A stretch of 56,874 nt of DNA from an uncultured Burkholderiales bacterium (GTDB lineage Bacteria > Pseudomonadota > Gammaproteobacteria > Burkholderiales > Burkholderiaceae_E), in the NCBI GenBank assembly GCA_902826305.1, contig CADEEH010000012.1:1-56874 (forward strand), written 5' to 3'. The notes under the pieces were generated by a model. It worked only from the letters and a program-made list of their open reading frames with translations, was not told where the DNA came from and searched no databases. The translations under genes and the position numbers were made by a program. Positions within the stretch are counted from its first letter, which is position 1. Every line of letters starts with the position of its first letter. This document shows positions 45,151 to 53,393 of this stretch, in pieces.

Positions 45151-46037
45151 TTCGCGACCCTGCTGTTCGACCGCGACGCACTGTCCCCGCCGGGGCCCGA
45201 GATCACCACCTCGACCCGGCGATTCAGTGCCCGGCCGCTGGCCGACCCGTTGCTCGCCACCGGTGTCGACTCGCCGAATCCCCGCGCCTGCACCCGCTGG
45301 CCGTCGATGCCCCGATCGACGAGTGAATCACGCACCGCACGCGCCCGCTCCTCGGACAGCCGCTGGTTCGTGCTGTCGCTGCCGACGCTGTCGGTGTGGC
45401 CCTCGATGTCGACGCGGCGATCGGGCTGATCGCGCAGGAAGACGGCCAGGCGGTCGAGCTCGCGCGCGGCCTGTGGTCGCAACTGGGCCTCGCCGGTCTC
45501 GAACAACACGTCGCCGAGTGTCACCACGAGGCCGCGCGGCGTCTCGCGGGTGCTCAGCTCCTTCAACTGCGCCTGGAGTTGCGCATTGCGCTCGCGTGCT
45601 TCGGCCGCACGTCGTTCGGCAAGCTGGGCCTCGGACTGCGCCTGCTGCGCGCGCGCCTGTGCGGCCGCCGTCTCGCGGGTCCGCTTGTCCAGCATCACCT
45701 TGTCCCGCTCCGTGGAGGCCGACTGGACCGCCTGCTCGGCGGCGCGTTGTGACGCCACCTCCTGGGCGATCAGCGCACGTTGCCGGGCCAGGTAGGCCAG
45801 GTGCGCCGTCCTCGGCTCGTCGCCGCGGTCCGCCCACTGCGTCTCCGCGTCGCGCAGCGCCTTCTCGGCACGTTCGAGTTCGAGCGGGGCGTCCCGTGTC
45901 ACCGACACGTCCGCACGCGCGGACGACACCGCGCTTCTCGCCGCTTCGAGTTCGGCGGTCGGCTTGTTCCCGGTCGCGCAGGCCCCCAGAGCGATCACGG
46001 CGAGGGCCGCACCAAGCGGCTTCAGATGACGATTCAT
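45147..46037 (-). CDS. OmpA-family lipoprotein with DUF4398 domain
   Basis: Outer-membrane lipoprotein of 296 residues anchoring the envelope to peptidoglycan. The signal has lipobox LGAC (Cys20). A DUF4398 helical domain (about 28-115) starts PTAELEAARSAVSSARAD and continues with LAYLARQRALIAQEVAS; a long Ala/Gln/Arg/Glu coiled coil (about 115-165) follows. The OmpA C-terminal domain has TLGDVLFETGEAQLRPQAARELDRLAVFL, VDIEGHTDSVGSDSTNQRLSEERARAVRDSL and ALNRRVEVVI, with the peptidoglycan-binding Asp and Arg. GGAGA six bases before ATG 46037 sets the start. It follows a DUF4398-only lipoprotein on the same strand; the two probably form one operon. Confidence 0.93.
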   Translation of the reverse strand: MNRHLKPLGAALAVIALGACATGNKPTAELEAARSAVSSARADVSVTRDAPLELERAEKALRDAETQWADRGDEPRTAHLAYLARQRALIAQEVASQRAAEQAVQSASTERDKVMLDKRTRETAAAQARAQQAQSEAQLAERRAAEARERNAQLQAQLKELSTRETPRGLVVTLGDVLFETGEAQLRPQAARELDRLAVFLRDQPDRRVDIEGHTDSVGSDSTNQRLSEERARAVRDSLVDRGIDGQRVQARGFGESTPVASNGSASGRALNRRVEVVISGPGGDSASRSNSRVAN

Positions 46038-46060
46038 GATGTTCTCCAATCTCGCAGTCC

Positions 46061-46098
46061 AGTGCGCGGGTTCGGTGCGCGGATTTTCGGTGCGCGGA
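46061..46098. repeat. Three short direct repeats between the two DUF4398 genes
   Basis: (A/G)GTGCGCGG(A/G) occurs at 46061, 46074 and 46089 (spacing 13 and 15 bp), filling the 62-bp gap between the DUF4398 and OmpA genes. It has no obvious hairpin. Confidence 0.45.
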
Positions 46099-46099
46099 T

Positions 46100-46477
46100 T
46101 CACTGCACGGGGCGTCGGTCGAGTTCGTCGCGCAGCGTGCGGATGCTCTCGCGGACCTCGGCCACCGCCTGTTTCGACTGGGTCGACCGGGCGCGTGCGG
46201 CCGCAAGGGCCGCATCGGCCTCGGCCTGTTCCGCGAGCATCCGCGCCTGCACGTTCTGTTCGTCGTTGGCCGCGCGCTGCGCGGCTTCGAACTTGTCGCG
46301 GGCGGCGGCCAGTTCAACCGGCGCGTGCCGGGCCGCACCCGCTGACTGGGCATCGTCGATCGCCTGGCGCGATACCGCCATCTGTTCACGCGGCACCGGC
46401 GGCGTCGAGCAGGCAGCCGACCCGACGACCAGCAGGACGCCGAAGGGAATCGCGATGCGACGCAATCCGTTGGCCAT
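46100..46477 (-). CDS. DUF4398 domain lipoprotein
   Basis: Small lipoprotein of 125 residues. The signal has a basic start (MANGLRR) and lipobox SAAC (Cys23). The mature part is one DUF4398 domain: PREQMAVSRQAIDDAQSAGAARHAPVELAAARDKFEAAQRA, continuing as an Ala/Gln/Glu-rich helix. It resembles the N-terminal half of the OmpA-DUF4398 protein encoded just downstream, so the pair likely arose by duplication and may pack together through their coiled coils. ATG 46477 has CTGGAG about eight bases upstream. The function of DUF4398 is unknown; an envelope structural role is likely. Confidence 0.88.
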   Translation of the reverse strand: MANGLRRIAIPFGVLLVVGSAACSTPPVPREQMAVSRQAIDDAQSAGAARHAPVELAAARDKFEAAQRAANDEQNVQARMLAEQAEADAALAAARARSTQSKQAVAEVRESIRTLRDELDRRPVQ

Positions 46478-46861
46478 GTCTTTTTCTCCAGGATGAACGC
46501 GTCGCTGAAGACGCGGGACGGCCAGGCTGCAAGCAGCGGCCTGGTGATCTCCGCGCATTTCGCGTGCCCGGGGCGACGCTGGGATCGGCGGGTGGGCGAG
46601 CGCGGCCGACCCGGTGGCTGTGTGCAGGACTTGCCCGTCGTTGTAAGTCTTGGCTGCTACGAGGAGCCGATGCAGCCACGGCCCGGGCAATCGCGTCGGT
46701 GACGCGGGGAACGCGGCTTGCGGCTTCAAGGCTCGATGGTCCGACAGCACCTGAACGAGATCGCGGTCAACGTGTCGGACCAGCCGCGCCGTGCTTTCGT
46801 CGTGCGGCTCGTCATGCGGTGACATCGCCGCGAATCTCATCCAACCTGGAAGGAACCCTTG
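46478..46861. promoter_or_regulatory. Divergent intergenic region, DUF4398 operon and DUF378 gene
   Basis: This 384-bp stretch has no supportable gene. It contains a 9-bp-stem hairpin CCAGGCTGC-AAGCA-GCGGCCTGG (46522-46544, including one G-T pair) and a long inverted repeat at 46737-46782. TTGCCC near 46630 and TAAGTC about 10 bases later are not well spaced as a promoter. It presumably holds promoters for both directions. Confidence 0.45.
46737..46782. promoter_or_regulatory. 10-bp perfect inverted repeat upstream of the DUF378 gene
   Basis: TGGTCCGACA (46737-46746) and TGTCGGACCA (46773-46782) are exact reverse complements, 26 bases apart. They lie about 80 bp upstream of the DUF378 start. 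They may bind a regulator as two half-sites or form a hairpin in the leader RNA. Confidence 0.45.
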
Positions 46862-47131
46862 ATGGCCGATCCCACCTATTCCGATCGACCCACCACGACC
46901 GGCGCCGTCGATCGGAAGGCCGATGGCATGAGTGTCCTGTACGGCGTCGCGTTGGCCCTTGCAATCATCGGCGGCATCAACTGGGGGCTCGTCGGCCTGT
47001 TCCAGTTCGACCTGGTCGCCGCGATCTTCGGCGACGGTGCCACGTTGACCCGACTGGTCTACATCGTCGTCGGCATCGCGGCCCTGGTGTCGCTGGGCTG
47101 TTATTCGCGCCTGCGACGGACCGCGTTCTGA
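46862..47131 (+). CDS. DUF378 family membrane protein
   Basis: Small membrane protein of 89 residues. A hydrophilic start (about 1-22) is followed by two hydrophobic helices. The first contains YGVALALAIIGGINWGLVGLFQFDLVAAIFG, the DUF378 signature, and the second is LTRLVYIVVGIAALVSLGCYSRL. The function is unknown. GGAAGGAA seven bases upstream sets ATG 46862; a TTG one codon earlier is less likely. It is monocistronic, followed by a strong stem-loop, which fits a short stand-alone mRNA such as a stress-induced gene, but the condition is not known. Confidence 0.88.
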   Translation: MADPTYSDRPTTTGAVDRKADGMSVLYGVALALAIIGGINWGLVGLFQFDLVAAIFGDGATLTRLVYIVVGIAALVSLGCYSRLRRTAF

Positions 47132-47149
47132 CGGCAGTGCACGACGCAA

Positions 47150-47180
47150 CCGACTCCGGCCGCTGCTCGGCCGGAGTCGG
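47150..47180. terminator. Bidirectional terminator, DUF378 / PAS gene
   Basis: A perfect 13-bp stem (CCGACTCCGGCCG, loop CTGCT, CGGCCGGAGTCGG) sits 18 bp after the DUF378 stop and 82 bp before the convergent PAS gene stop. It lacks a T-run but is the strongest hairpin in the window. Confidence 0.7.
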
Positions 47181-47262
47181 AAGCGCGCCGGTCACCCACG
47201 GAATCGGCTGACGGATGCCTGCTCGCGAGCCGCGGCGGCGGGTCTGCCCCCGGACCCCCGGG

Positions 47263-47847
47263 TCACTTGCGATCGATCGCCGTGACCACGTCGTCCTTGG
47301 CCTGCTTCAGCGCGGTGATGTCGGTCATCACCACCAGCAGCAGTGCCGCTTCCTGCTCCAGCCGGCGCATCTGCACCTGGACGAAGGCGGCAAGACCCAG
47401 CGGACGGTTCAACATCAGGTCGTCGGCAATGACGATCTCGGTCGAACGGGCGGCAGCGTGCAGCAGCTGGTCGAAACCGGACTGGCTCGCCGGAGCGAAA
47501 CATTCACGCAACGCACTGCCCAGCAACGCCTCGCGGTCGCGTCGGATCATGTCGACCGCGCGGCGGTTCAGGTCGCCGATGACCCCGTCGATCGACAGCG
47601 TCATGTAACCGACCGGCGCCAGTTCGTACAACGCCTGGTAGCGGGCACGCAGCAGCTCCAGGTCCTGGTTGATCGTCTGCAGGTCCTCGTTCTGCAACTC
47701 GAGTTCGATCTGATGGACCTGCAATTCGTGCAGCAGACGGATCGGATCGCCATCCGGTCCCGTCGCGGACCTCCCCGTACCGGCCGTCTCGACACGCGCT
47801 TCGGCGCGACGACGCAAGCTCGAAAGCTTGTCGGCAGGAAACTCCAT
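47263..47847 (-). CDS. PAS-domain protein without output domain
   Basis: Soluble sensor of 194 residues. The N-terminus is polar; about 35-85 forms a helix with LLHELQVHQIELELQNEDLQTINQDLELLRARYQALYELAPVGYM, the linker helix seen before PAS domains in CheB/CheR-type hybrid sensors. The PAS domain follows with LSIDGVIGDLNRRAVDMIRRDREALLG, FVQVQMRRLEQEAALLLVVMTDITALKQAKDD. No kinase, cyclase or HTH follows. It is divergent from the CheB-CheR-PAS gene, and a 17-bp palindrome lies between them, suggesting shared control and a joint role, perhaps as a partner that supplies the sensory part. ATG 47847 lies after a G-rich site; 47910 is an alternative start. Confidence 0.8.
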   Translation of the reverse strand: MEFPADKLSSLRRRAEARVETAGTGRSATGPDGDPIRLLHELQVHQIELELQNEDLQTINQDLELLRARYQALYELAPVGYMTLSIDGVIGDLNRRAVDMIRRDREALLGSALRECFAPASQSGFDQLLHAAARSTEIVIADDLMLNRPLGLAAFVQVQMRRLEQEAALLLVVMTDITALKQAKDDVVTAIDRK

Positions 47848-47919
47848 ACTCCCCCCGATCCCGGCACATGTCGCAGCCGACAGTCGACGCTCGACATCAC
47901 CCCTGCGCACCGCCGGACT

Positions 47920-47936
47920 TGGTGATTAAATCACCA
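47920..47936. promoter_or_regulatory. 17-bp palindrome between the divergent PAS and CheB-CheR genes
   Basis: TGGTGATTAAATCACCA has perfect arms (TGGTGATT / AATCACCA around a central A). It is AT-rich in a GC-rich gap, 73 bp from one start and 60 bp from the other. The size and symmetry fit a dimeric repressor or activator site controlling both genes. Confidence 0.55.
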
Positions 47937-47995
47937 TCAGGCGTCACACGCCATGCAGGGCGCAACGCCCACACGGTTGGAAGGGTCGTCCGGGC

Positions 47996-50611
47996 ATGAT
48001 CATCATCGGCATCGGGGCTTCCGCTGGCGGCCTGGACGCACTCGAGGCGTTCTTCCAGGCTGCCGACGTGCTGGAGGGCTCGGCGTTTGTTGTCGTCCAG
48101 CACCTCGCCACGGGCCAGGTCAGCCTGCTGCCGGAACTGCTGCAGCGGGCCACCGGCTTCGCGGTCAGCCCGGTCGAAGATGACACGTCGCCGCAGGCGA
48201 ATCATGTCCACGTCGCGCCGCCCGGCGTCGAGATCCGCATGCGTGACGGCAGGTTCGTGCTCAGGCCGGCGGGCAATTCGGGCCACGGACTGCCGATCGA
48301 TGCGTTCTTCCGTTCGCTGGCCGACGACCGGCTCGAAGACGCGATCGGCGTGATCCTGTCGGGCATGGGGTCCGACGGAACACTCGGCCTGCGCGCGATG
48401 AAGGAACGTGCGGCAGCGACATTCGTGCAGGCGCCGGAGAGCGCCCGATTCGACAGCATGCCGCTCAGCGCCGTGCGGTCGGGAGTTGCCGACGTCGTCG
48501 CGCGCCCGGAGGAGATCCCACGGAAGATCGCCGAATTCCTGCGCCGTGTCCGCACGCCGCAGGATCCCGCGGCGCCGGTCACGGACGAGGAGGCGATCGG
48601 CTCGGTGCTGGCGATCCTGCGCACCCAGACCGGCCACGATTTCCGGATGTACAAGCGCAACACGGTCGTGCGGCGTATCGAGCGGCGCATGGCGCTGCAT
48701 CAGTTGGCGTCGCTCGCCGACTACGCAAGCCTGCTGGGCGCCAGCAGCGCCGAGACCGAATTGCTGTTGAAGGAACTGCTGATCGGTGTCACATCGTTCT
48801 TCCGCGACCCGCAGGCCTGGACCGATCTGGAATCCCAGGCACTGCCGGATCTGCTGTCGAGCCGACCGGACGGATCGACGCTGCGGATCTGGACACCGGC
48901 CTGTTCGACCGGCGAAGAGGTCTATTCACTCGCGATGGTGCTCGTCGAGGTGATCGAGAAGCTGTGCCCCCCGCGCAAGCTGGCGATGAAGATCTTCGCC
49001 ACCGACATCGACGTCGATGCGATCGACAAGGCACGCGCCGGCCGTTATCCGCAGAACATCCGGGCCGACGTCTCGCCCGCGCGGCTGTCCCGCTTCTTCG
49101 TGCAGGACGACGACGGCTACGTGGTCCGCAAGGATCTGCGCGAACACGTCATCTTCGCGCTGCAGAACGTGGCGATGGATCCGCCGTTCACCCGGCTCGA
49201 CCTGATCGTCTGTCGCAACCTGCTGATCTACCTGGACACGTCGCTGCAGGCGCGCCTGCTGCCGCTGTTCCACCACTGCCTCGAGACGGGGGGCCTGCTG
49301 ATGCTCGGCAATGCCGAGACGACGAGTTCGGCCAGCGACTGTTTCACACCGGTCCTCGCCCGTTCCAAGATCTTCCGCCGCATCGAATCAGGCCGTCGCG
49401 TCGGCTTCGTCGCCTTTCCGGCGACGTTCGACCGGCAGCCGCAGTCGGCGGCCGCCGCCGGGACCGCGGCTGCTGATGCCGTGCGGAACGGCGAGCCGCG
49501 GCCCGACCTGAAGACGATGGCCGATCAGCTGCTGCTGCAGCGGTATGCGCCCGCCGCGGTACTGACCAACGGCGATGGCGACGTGCTCTACATCAGCGGC
49601 AGGACCGGCCGTTACCTCGAGCCGGCCGCGGGCAAGGCGAACTGGAACATCTTCGCGATGGTCCGCGAAGGCCTGGGTCAGCGGTTGGGCGCCGCCTACC
49701 AGGAGGCGGTCCGCGAGCGCCGCAGTGTCGCCGTCCGCGGCACGATCGGTGATCCGCGAAGTGGCCAGCACACGGTCCAGGTCACCGTCGACCCGATCGT
49801 TTCGCCGCCGACGATGAGAGGCATGGTGATGGTCGTCTTCGAGGCCCGCGACGACGCCGCGCCGACGCAGGCGCCGCAGGCCTCGAAGCGCACCGGTGCC
49901 CGGTCCTCGCCGCTGCGGCGCGAACTCGCCAGCCTGCACGACGCCCTGCGCACCGCCCGCGACGAAGCGCAGAACGCGAAGGAGCAGTCACAGGCCGCTC
50001 ACGAGGAACTGCAATCGACCAACGAGGAGCTGCAGTCGACCAACGAGGAACTGACCACGTCGAAGGAGGAACTGCAGTCGATCAACGAGGAACTGCAGAC
50101 GGTCAACCAGGAACTGCAGGTCAAGGTCGAGGAGCTGTCCAAGGCGAGCGACGACATGCGCAACCTGCTGAACAGCACCGAGATCGCGACGCTGTTCCTC
50201 GACGAGGAACTGCGCGTGCGCCGCTTCACGACGCAGGCGCTCAAGCTCTTCAAGCTGATCCCGGGTGACGTCGGCCGCCCGATCACCGACGTCACCAACG
50301 ACCTGCAAGGATGGGCGATCGCCGAGGATGCGAGGCAGGTGCTCGAGTCGCTCGCCGTCAGCGAGCGCGAAGTGGCCGCCAGCGCCGATCGGTGGTTCAA
50401 GGTGCGCACGATGCCGTACCGGACCTCGCGCAACCTGATCGACGGCGTGGTGATCACGTTCTTCGATGTCACCCAGGCGAAACGGCTCGAACTCGAACTC
50501 CTCGCAGCCAAGAAAGGGCTGCAGGTCCGCCTGGACGAGCGCCCGATCGGTGCCGCGAAGGAGCCGCACAAGGAAGTGCCCGCGGGCAAACCGCGGCACA
50601 GGAGCGGCTGA
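47996..50611 (+). CDS. CheB-CheR-PAS fusion sensor protein
   Basis: Protein of 871 residues, cytoplasmic. CheB methylesterase domain (about 1-185) with an intact triad: S9 (IGASAGG), H36 (VVVQHLA) and D127 (GMGSDGT), but no receiver domain in front. CheR methyltransferase (about 195-465): the N-terminal helices, ELLIGVTSFFRDP, IWTPACSTGEEVYSLAM (SAM site), IFATDIDVDAIDKARAGRYP, VICRNLLIYLD. Then a PAS-like segment (about 505-620), a long coiled coil of near-repeats EELQSTNEELQSTNEEL (about 635-715) and a last PAS domain (about 720-850). Most relatives end in a histidine kinase or HWE kinase; this one stops after PAS. It may alter receptor methylation or act as a scaffold. Target receptors are unknown. 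Confidence 0.92.
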   Translation: MIIIGIGASAGGLDALEAFFQAADVLEGSAFVVVQHLATGQVSLLPELLQRATGFAVSPVEDDTSPQANHVHVAPPGVEIRMRDGRFVLRPAGNSGHGLPIDAFFRSLADDRLEDAIGVILSGMGSDGTLGLRAMKERAAATFVQAPESARFDSMPLSAVRSGVADVVARPEEIPRKIAEFLRRVRTPQDPAAPVTDEEAIGSVLAILRTQTGHDFRMYKRNTVVRRIERRMALHQLASLADYASLLGASSAETELLLKELLIGVTSFFRDPQAWTDLESQALPDLLSSRPDGSTLRIWTPACSTGEEVYSLAMVLVEVIEKLCPPRKLAMKIFATDIDVDAIDKARAGRYPQNIRADVSPARLSRFFVQDDDGYVVRKDLREHVIFALQNVAMDPPFTRLDLIVCRNLLIYLDTSLQARLLPLFHHCLETGGLLMLGNAETTSSASDCFTPVLARSKIFRRIESGRRVGFVAFPATFDRQPQSAAAAGTAAADAVRNGEPRPDLKTMADQLLLQRYAPAAVLTNGDGDVLYISGRTGRYLEPAAGKANWNIFAMVREGLGQRLGAAYQEAVRERRSVAVRGTIGDPRSGQHTVQVTVDPIVSPPTMRGMVMVVFEARDDAAPTQAPQASKRTGARSSPLRRELASLHDALRTARDEAQNAKEQSQAAHEELQSTNEELQSTNEELTTSKEELQSINEELQTVNQELQVKVEELSKASDDMRNLLNSTEIATLFLDEELRVRRFTTQALKLFKLIPGDVGRPITDVTNDLQGWAIAEDARQVLESLAVSEREVAASADRWFKVRTMPYRTSRNLIDGVVITFFDVTQAKRLELELLAAKKGLQVRLDERPIGAAKEPHKEVPAGKPRHRSG

Positions 50612-50638
50612 CCCGCGAGCCGACCGCGGCACGCGAAA

Positions 50639-53371
50639 TCAGTCGCCGGCGCCCGCCGTCGGCGTGAAGCCGAGCCGCCGCATCGCCGCGTCCAGCCCCT
50701 GCCTGGCGCGCCCGTATCCGGCCCACGGATCGGCGCGCTGGAACGACAGGTGATCCCGTGCGTTGGCGATCGTCCACTGGGCGCCGCTGCGGACGTCGGC
50801 CAGCTGGTCCCAGCCGATCGGCATCGATACCCCCAGTCCCGGCCTCGCACGCGCCGAGAAGGCGGCCGCGGTGGTCGCACCGTGACCGTTGCGCAGGTAG
50901 TCGACGAAGATCCTGCCGACCCGGTTCGCGGCGCCGCTGCGGGCGACGAAACGGGACGGCAGCACTCGCGCCAGGTGCTGGACCACCGCACCGGAGAATG
51001 CCTTGACGGTTGCGTAGTCCAGCCGCGGCGCGATCGGCACGACCACATGCAGGCCCTTGCCGCCGCTGGTCTTGAGCCAGCAGCGCAGGCCCAATTCGTC
51101 GAGCAGCACGCGGACGAACTCCGCCGCCTCGCGGACGTGTTCCCACTTCGTGCCCTCGCCGGGGTCCAGGTCGAAGATCATCCGGTCGGGCCGGTCGATC
51201 GCGGCGACCTTCGAGTTCCAGGTGTGGAACTCGATCACGTTCATCTGGGCACAGCCGACCAGTGCCTGCGCCGACGCGACTTCGAGCAGCGACCCGTGCC
51301 CCGGCCACAACGAGGCATCCAGCTCGCGGATCCCCGGAATGCCGATGCGTTCACCGTGTTTCTGGAAGAAGAGCTGGCCGGTGATGCCGTCGGGACCGCG
51401 CACCAGCGAACACGGCCGGCCTTTCAGGTGCGGCAGGATCCGGTCTGCGATCGATTCGTAGTAGCGCACCAGGTCCAGCTTCGTCAGGCCGCTCTGCGGG
51501 TCGATCACGCGCTCGCCATGGGTCACCTTGACGCCGCCGACGACACCACCCGACGACCGATTCGCGGTCGGCGCAGGCACCGGGCCGAGCGGACGGGCCA
51601 CTTCGCGGCGGATCGCCTTGGCCGGCTTGTCGTCGCGCAGGCCCAGGTACGACGCATGCCGGATCTGTCCGTCCGGCGTCCAGTCGGCGAACTCCACCTC
51701 GGCGACCAGGCGGGGTTCGACCCAGCACTCGCTGCCCGGCTTGCGCCGAGTCCAGCGCCCGCTCCTGGCCGCCTTGCCGGACGTCGGCCCGGTCGCGGTG
51801 AAAGGGGCGTCGGCGCGCGCGATCGCCGCCAGCTTCGACTTCACCGCGCGGGCCTCGTCGGCGTCCCAGCCGGTACCGACGCTGCCGACCGGGACCAGCG
51901 CACCGTCGTCCGAATGCACCCCGAGCAGCAGGCTGGCGACCTGCGCGGCCGCGTCGCTGCGGGTGGTGTAGCCGGCGATCACGAATTCCTGGCGCTGCCT
52001 GCACTTGAGCTTGAGCCAGGTCTCGGTCCGCCGCGACTGGTACGGCGAGTCGACCCGTTTGGCGACGACCCCTTCCATGCCCATCCGCGCCACCGACGCG
52101 AGCAGCGACGGCAGGTCCTTGTCGAACGCGGTGCTCAGCCGGATGTGGTCACTTGGTCGGGCCTCGAGCAGCGACTGCAGCAGCACCCGCCGATCGCTCA
52201 GGCGGACCCGCCGCAGATCGTGACCTTCGAGAAACGGCAGGTCGAACACGAAGTAGACGATCGCGTCGGTGCCGCCCTTGTGGTCGAACGCATTCTGCAG
52301 CGCGTTGAAACTGGGCCGGCCCTCGTCGTCCAGGATGACGATCTCGCCGTCGAGCCAGCCGTCGCGGATGCCGAGATCCTTCAGCTCGGCCGCGAGCCGC
52401 GGCATCTTCGCGGTCCAGTCGTGGCCGCCGCGGGTGATCAGTGCGGGCTTGCCGTCCTTCCAACGTGTCATCAGCCGGTAGCCGTCGAACTTGATCTCGT
52501 AGATCCACTGGCCGGTCGCGGGCACGCCGGTGGCGAAGGTCGCCAATTGCGGCGCCAGCGTCTCGGGCAGCGGGGCCGGCACGGCACCGGGGACGATCCG
52601 GTCATCCGGCGCGCGCGCGGCCCGACCGCCCGCGGCCCGCTTCGCGGTCGCGGACTTCGTCGTGGGCGCCGGTGCAGCCGTCGCGGCAGAGGGAGCGGGG
52701 ACGGAGGCGGAACCGGCGGACCACTGCCTGGGCGGTCCGGGTGTCCGGGCCAGCACGCTGTCGGGCAGCACACGCACGACGTCGTAGTCGGCCTGCGGAC
52801 GCGCGAACTCGTCCTTCTTCTTGAACAGGATCCACGCGTCCTGCTTGTCGCCCGGCTTGGTGATCCTGACCAGTTCCCACAGCCCCGACATCTTGTGACC
52901 GTCGAGCCGGAACACCAGCTTGCCCTCGACCATGCTCTGCCGCGGATCACCGATCACCTGCCAGGTCCCGGTATCCCAGACGATCACCGTGCCGGCACCG
53001 TACTGACCGGGCGGGATCGTCCCCTCGAACGAACCGTAGTCCAGCGGATGATCCTCGACATGGATCGCCATCCGCTTGACCGTCGGGTCGTAGCTCGGCC
53101 CCTTGGGCACCGCCCAGGACACCAGCACACCGTCCATCTCGAGGCGCAGATCGTAGTGGAGCCGGCTGGCCGCGTGTTTCTGGATGACGAACATCGGCGC
53201 GCCGTCGGAGCCGACCGCCTGACCGCGCGGTTCCGACGTGATCGCGAAGTCGCGTTTGGCCCAGTATCGTGCGAGCGCCTGCTGCCCGGTGCCGCCGCGC
53301 GCGGCACCGGTCCTGGCGCCGGCCTTGCCGGAGGCACTCTCCTTCTTCGTTCCGGCCCTGCCCTGCTTCAT
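50639..53371 (-). CDS. ligD: DNA ligase D (multifunctional NHEJ enzyme)
   Basis: Repairs double-strand breaks with Ku. It has 910 residues, in the order phosphoesterase, ligase, polymerase, as in Pseudomonas. A basic start (about 1-35) precedes the 3'-phosphoesterase (about 40-200) with FVIQKHAASRLHYDLRLEMDGVLVSWAVPKGPS, then a Thr/Ala/Pro linker (about 200-260). The ATP-dependent ligase has the adenylation site YEIKFDGYR (Lys294), LDGEIVILD and EGVVAKR. The primase-polymerase (about 620-900) has VTHGERVIDPQSGLTKLDLVRYY, MIFDLDPGEGT (catalytic Asp pair), KTSGGKGLHVVVPI and FVDYLRNGHGATTAAAFSARARPGLGVSMP. ATG 53371 was chosen, 22 bp after the MerR-TPR stop. All catalytic motifs look intact. 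Confidence 0.96.
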   Translation of the reverse strand: MKQGRAGTKKESASGKAGARTGAARGGTGQQALARYWAKRDFAITSEPRGQAVGSDGAPMFVIQKHAASRLHYDLRLEMDGVLVSWAVPKGPSYDPTVKRMAIHVEDHPLDYGSFEGTIPPGQYGAGTVIVWDTGTWQVIGDPRQSMVEGKLVFRLDGHKMSGLWELVRITKPGDKQDAWILFKKKDEFARPQADYDVVRVLPDSVLARTPGPPRQWSAGSASVPAPSAATAAPAPTTKSATAKRAAGGRAARAPDDRIVPGAVPAPLPETLAPQLATFATGVPATGQWIYEIKFDGYRLMTRWKDGKPALITRGGHDWTAKMPRLAAELKDLGIRDGWLDGEIVILDDEGRPSFNALQNAFDHKGGTDAIVYFVFDLPFLEGHDLRRVRLSDRRVLLQSLLEARPSDHIRLSTAFDKDLPSLLASVARMGMEGVVAKRVDSPYQSRRTETWLKLKCRQRQEFVIAGYTTRSDAAAQVASLLLGVHSDDGALVPVGSVGTGWDADEARAVKSKLAAIARADAPFTATGPTSGKAARSGRWTRRKPGSECWVEPRLVAEVEFADWTPDGQIRHASYLGLRDDKPAKAIRREVARPLGPVPAPTANRSSGGVVGGVKVTHGERVIDPQSGLTKLDLVRYYESIADRILPHLKGRPCSLVRGPDGITGQLFFQKHGERIGIPGIRELDASLWPGHGSLLEVASAQALVGCAQMNVIEFHTWNSKVAAIDRPDRMIFDLDPGEGTKWEHVREAAEFVRVLLDELGLRCWLKTSGGKGLHVVVPIAPRLDYATVKAFSGAVVQHLARVLPSRFVARSGAANRVGRIFVDYLRNGHGATTAAAFSARARPGLGVSMPIGWDQLADVRSGAQWTIANARDHLSFQRADPWAGYGRARQGLDAAMRRLGFTPTAGAGD

Positions 53372-53393
53372 CACGGATCGACCGGCCGTGCGG

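Noticed and set aside
46493-46702. A 69-codon plus-strand ORF in the DUF4398/DUF378 gap
   Set aside because: No ribosome-binding site, no domain, ends well before the next gene; treated as non-coding.
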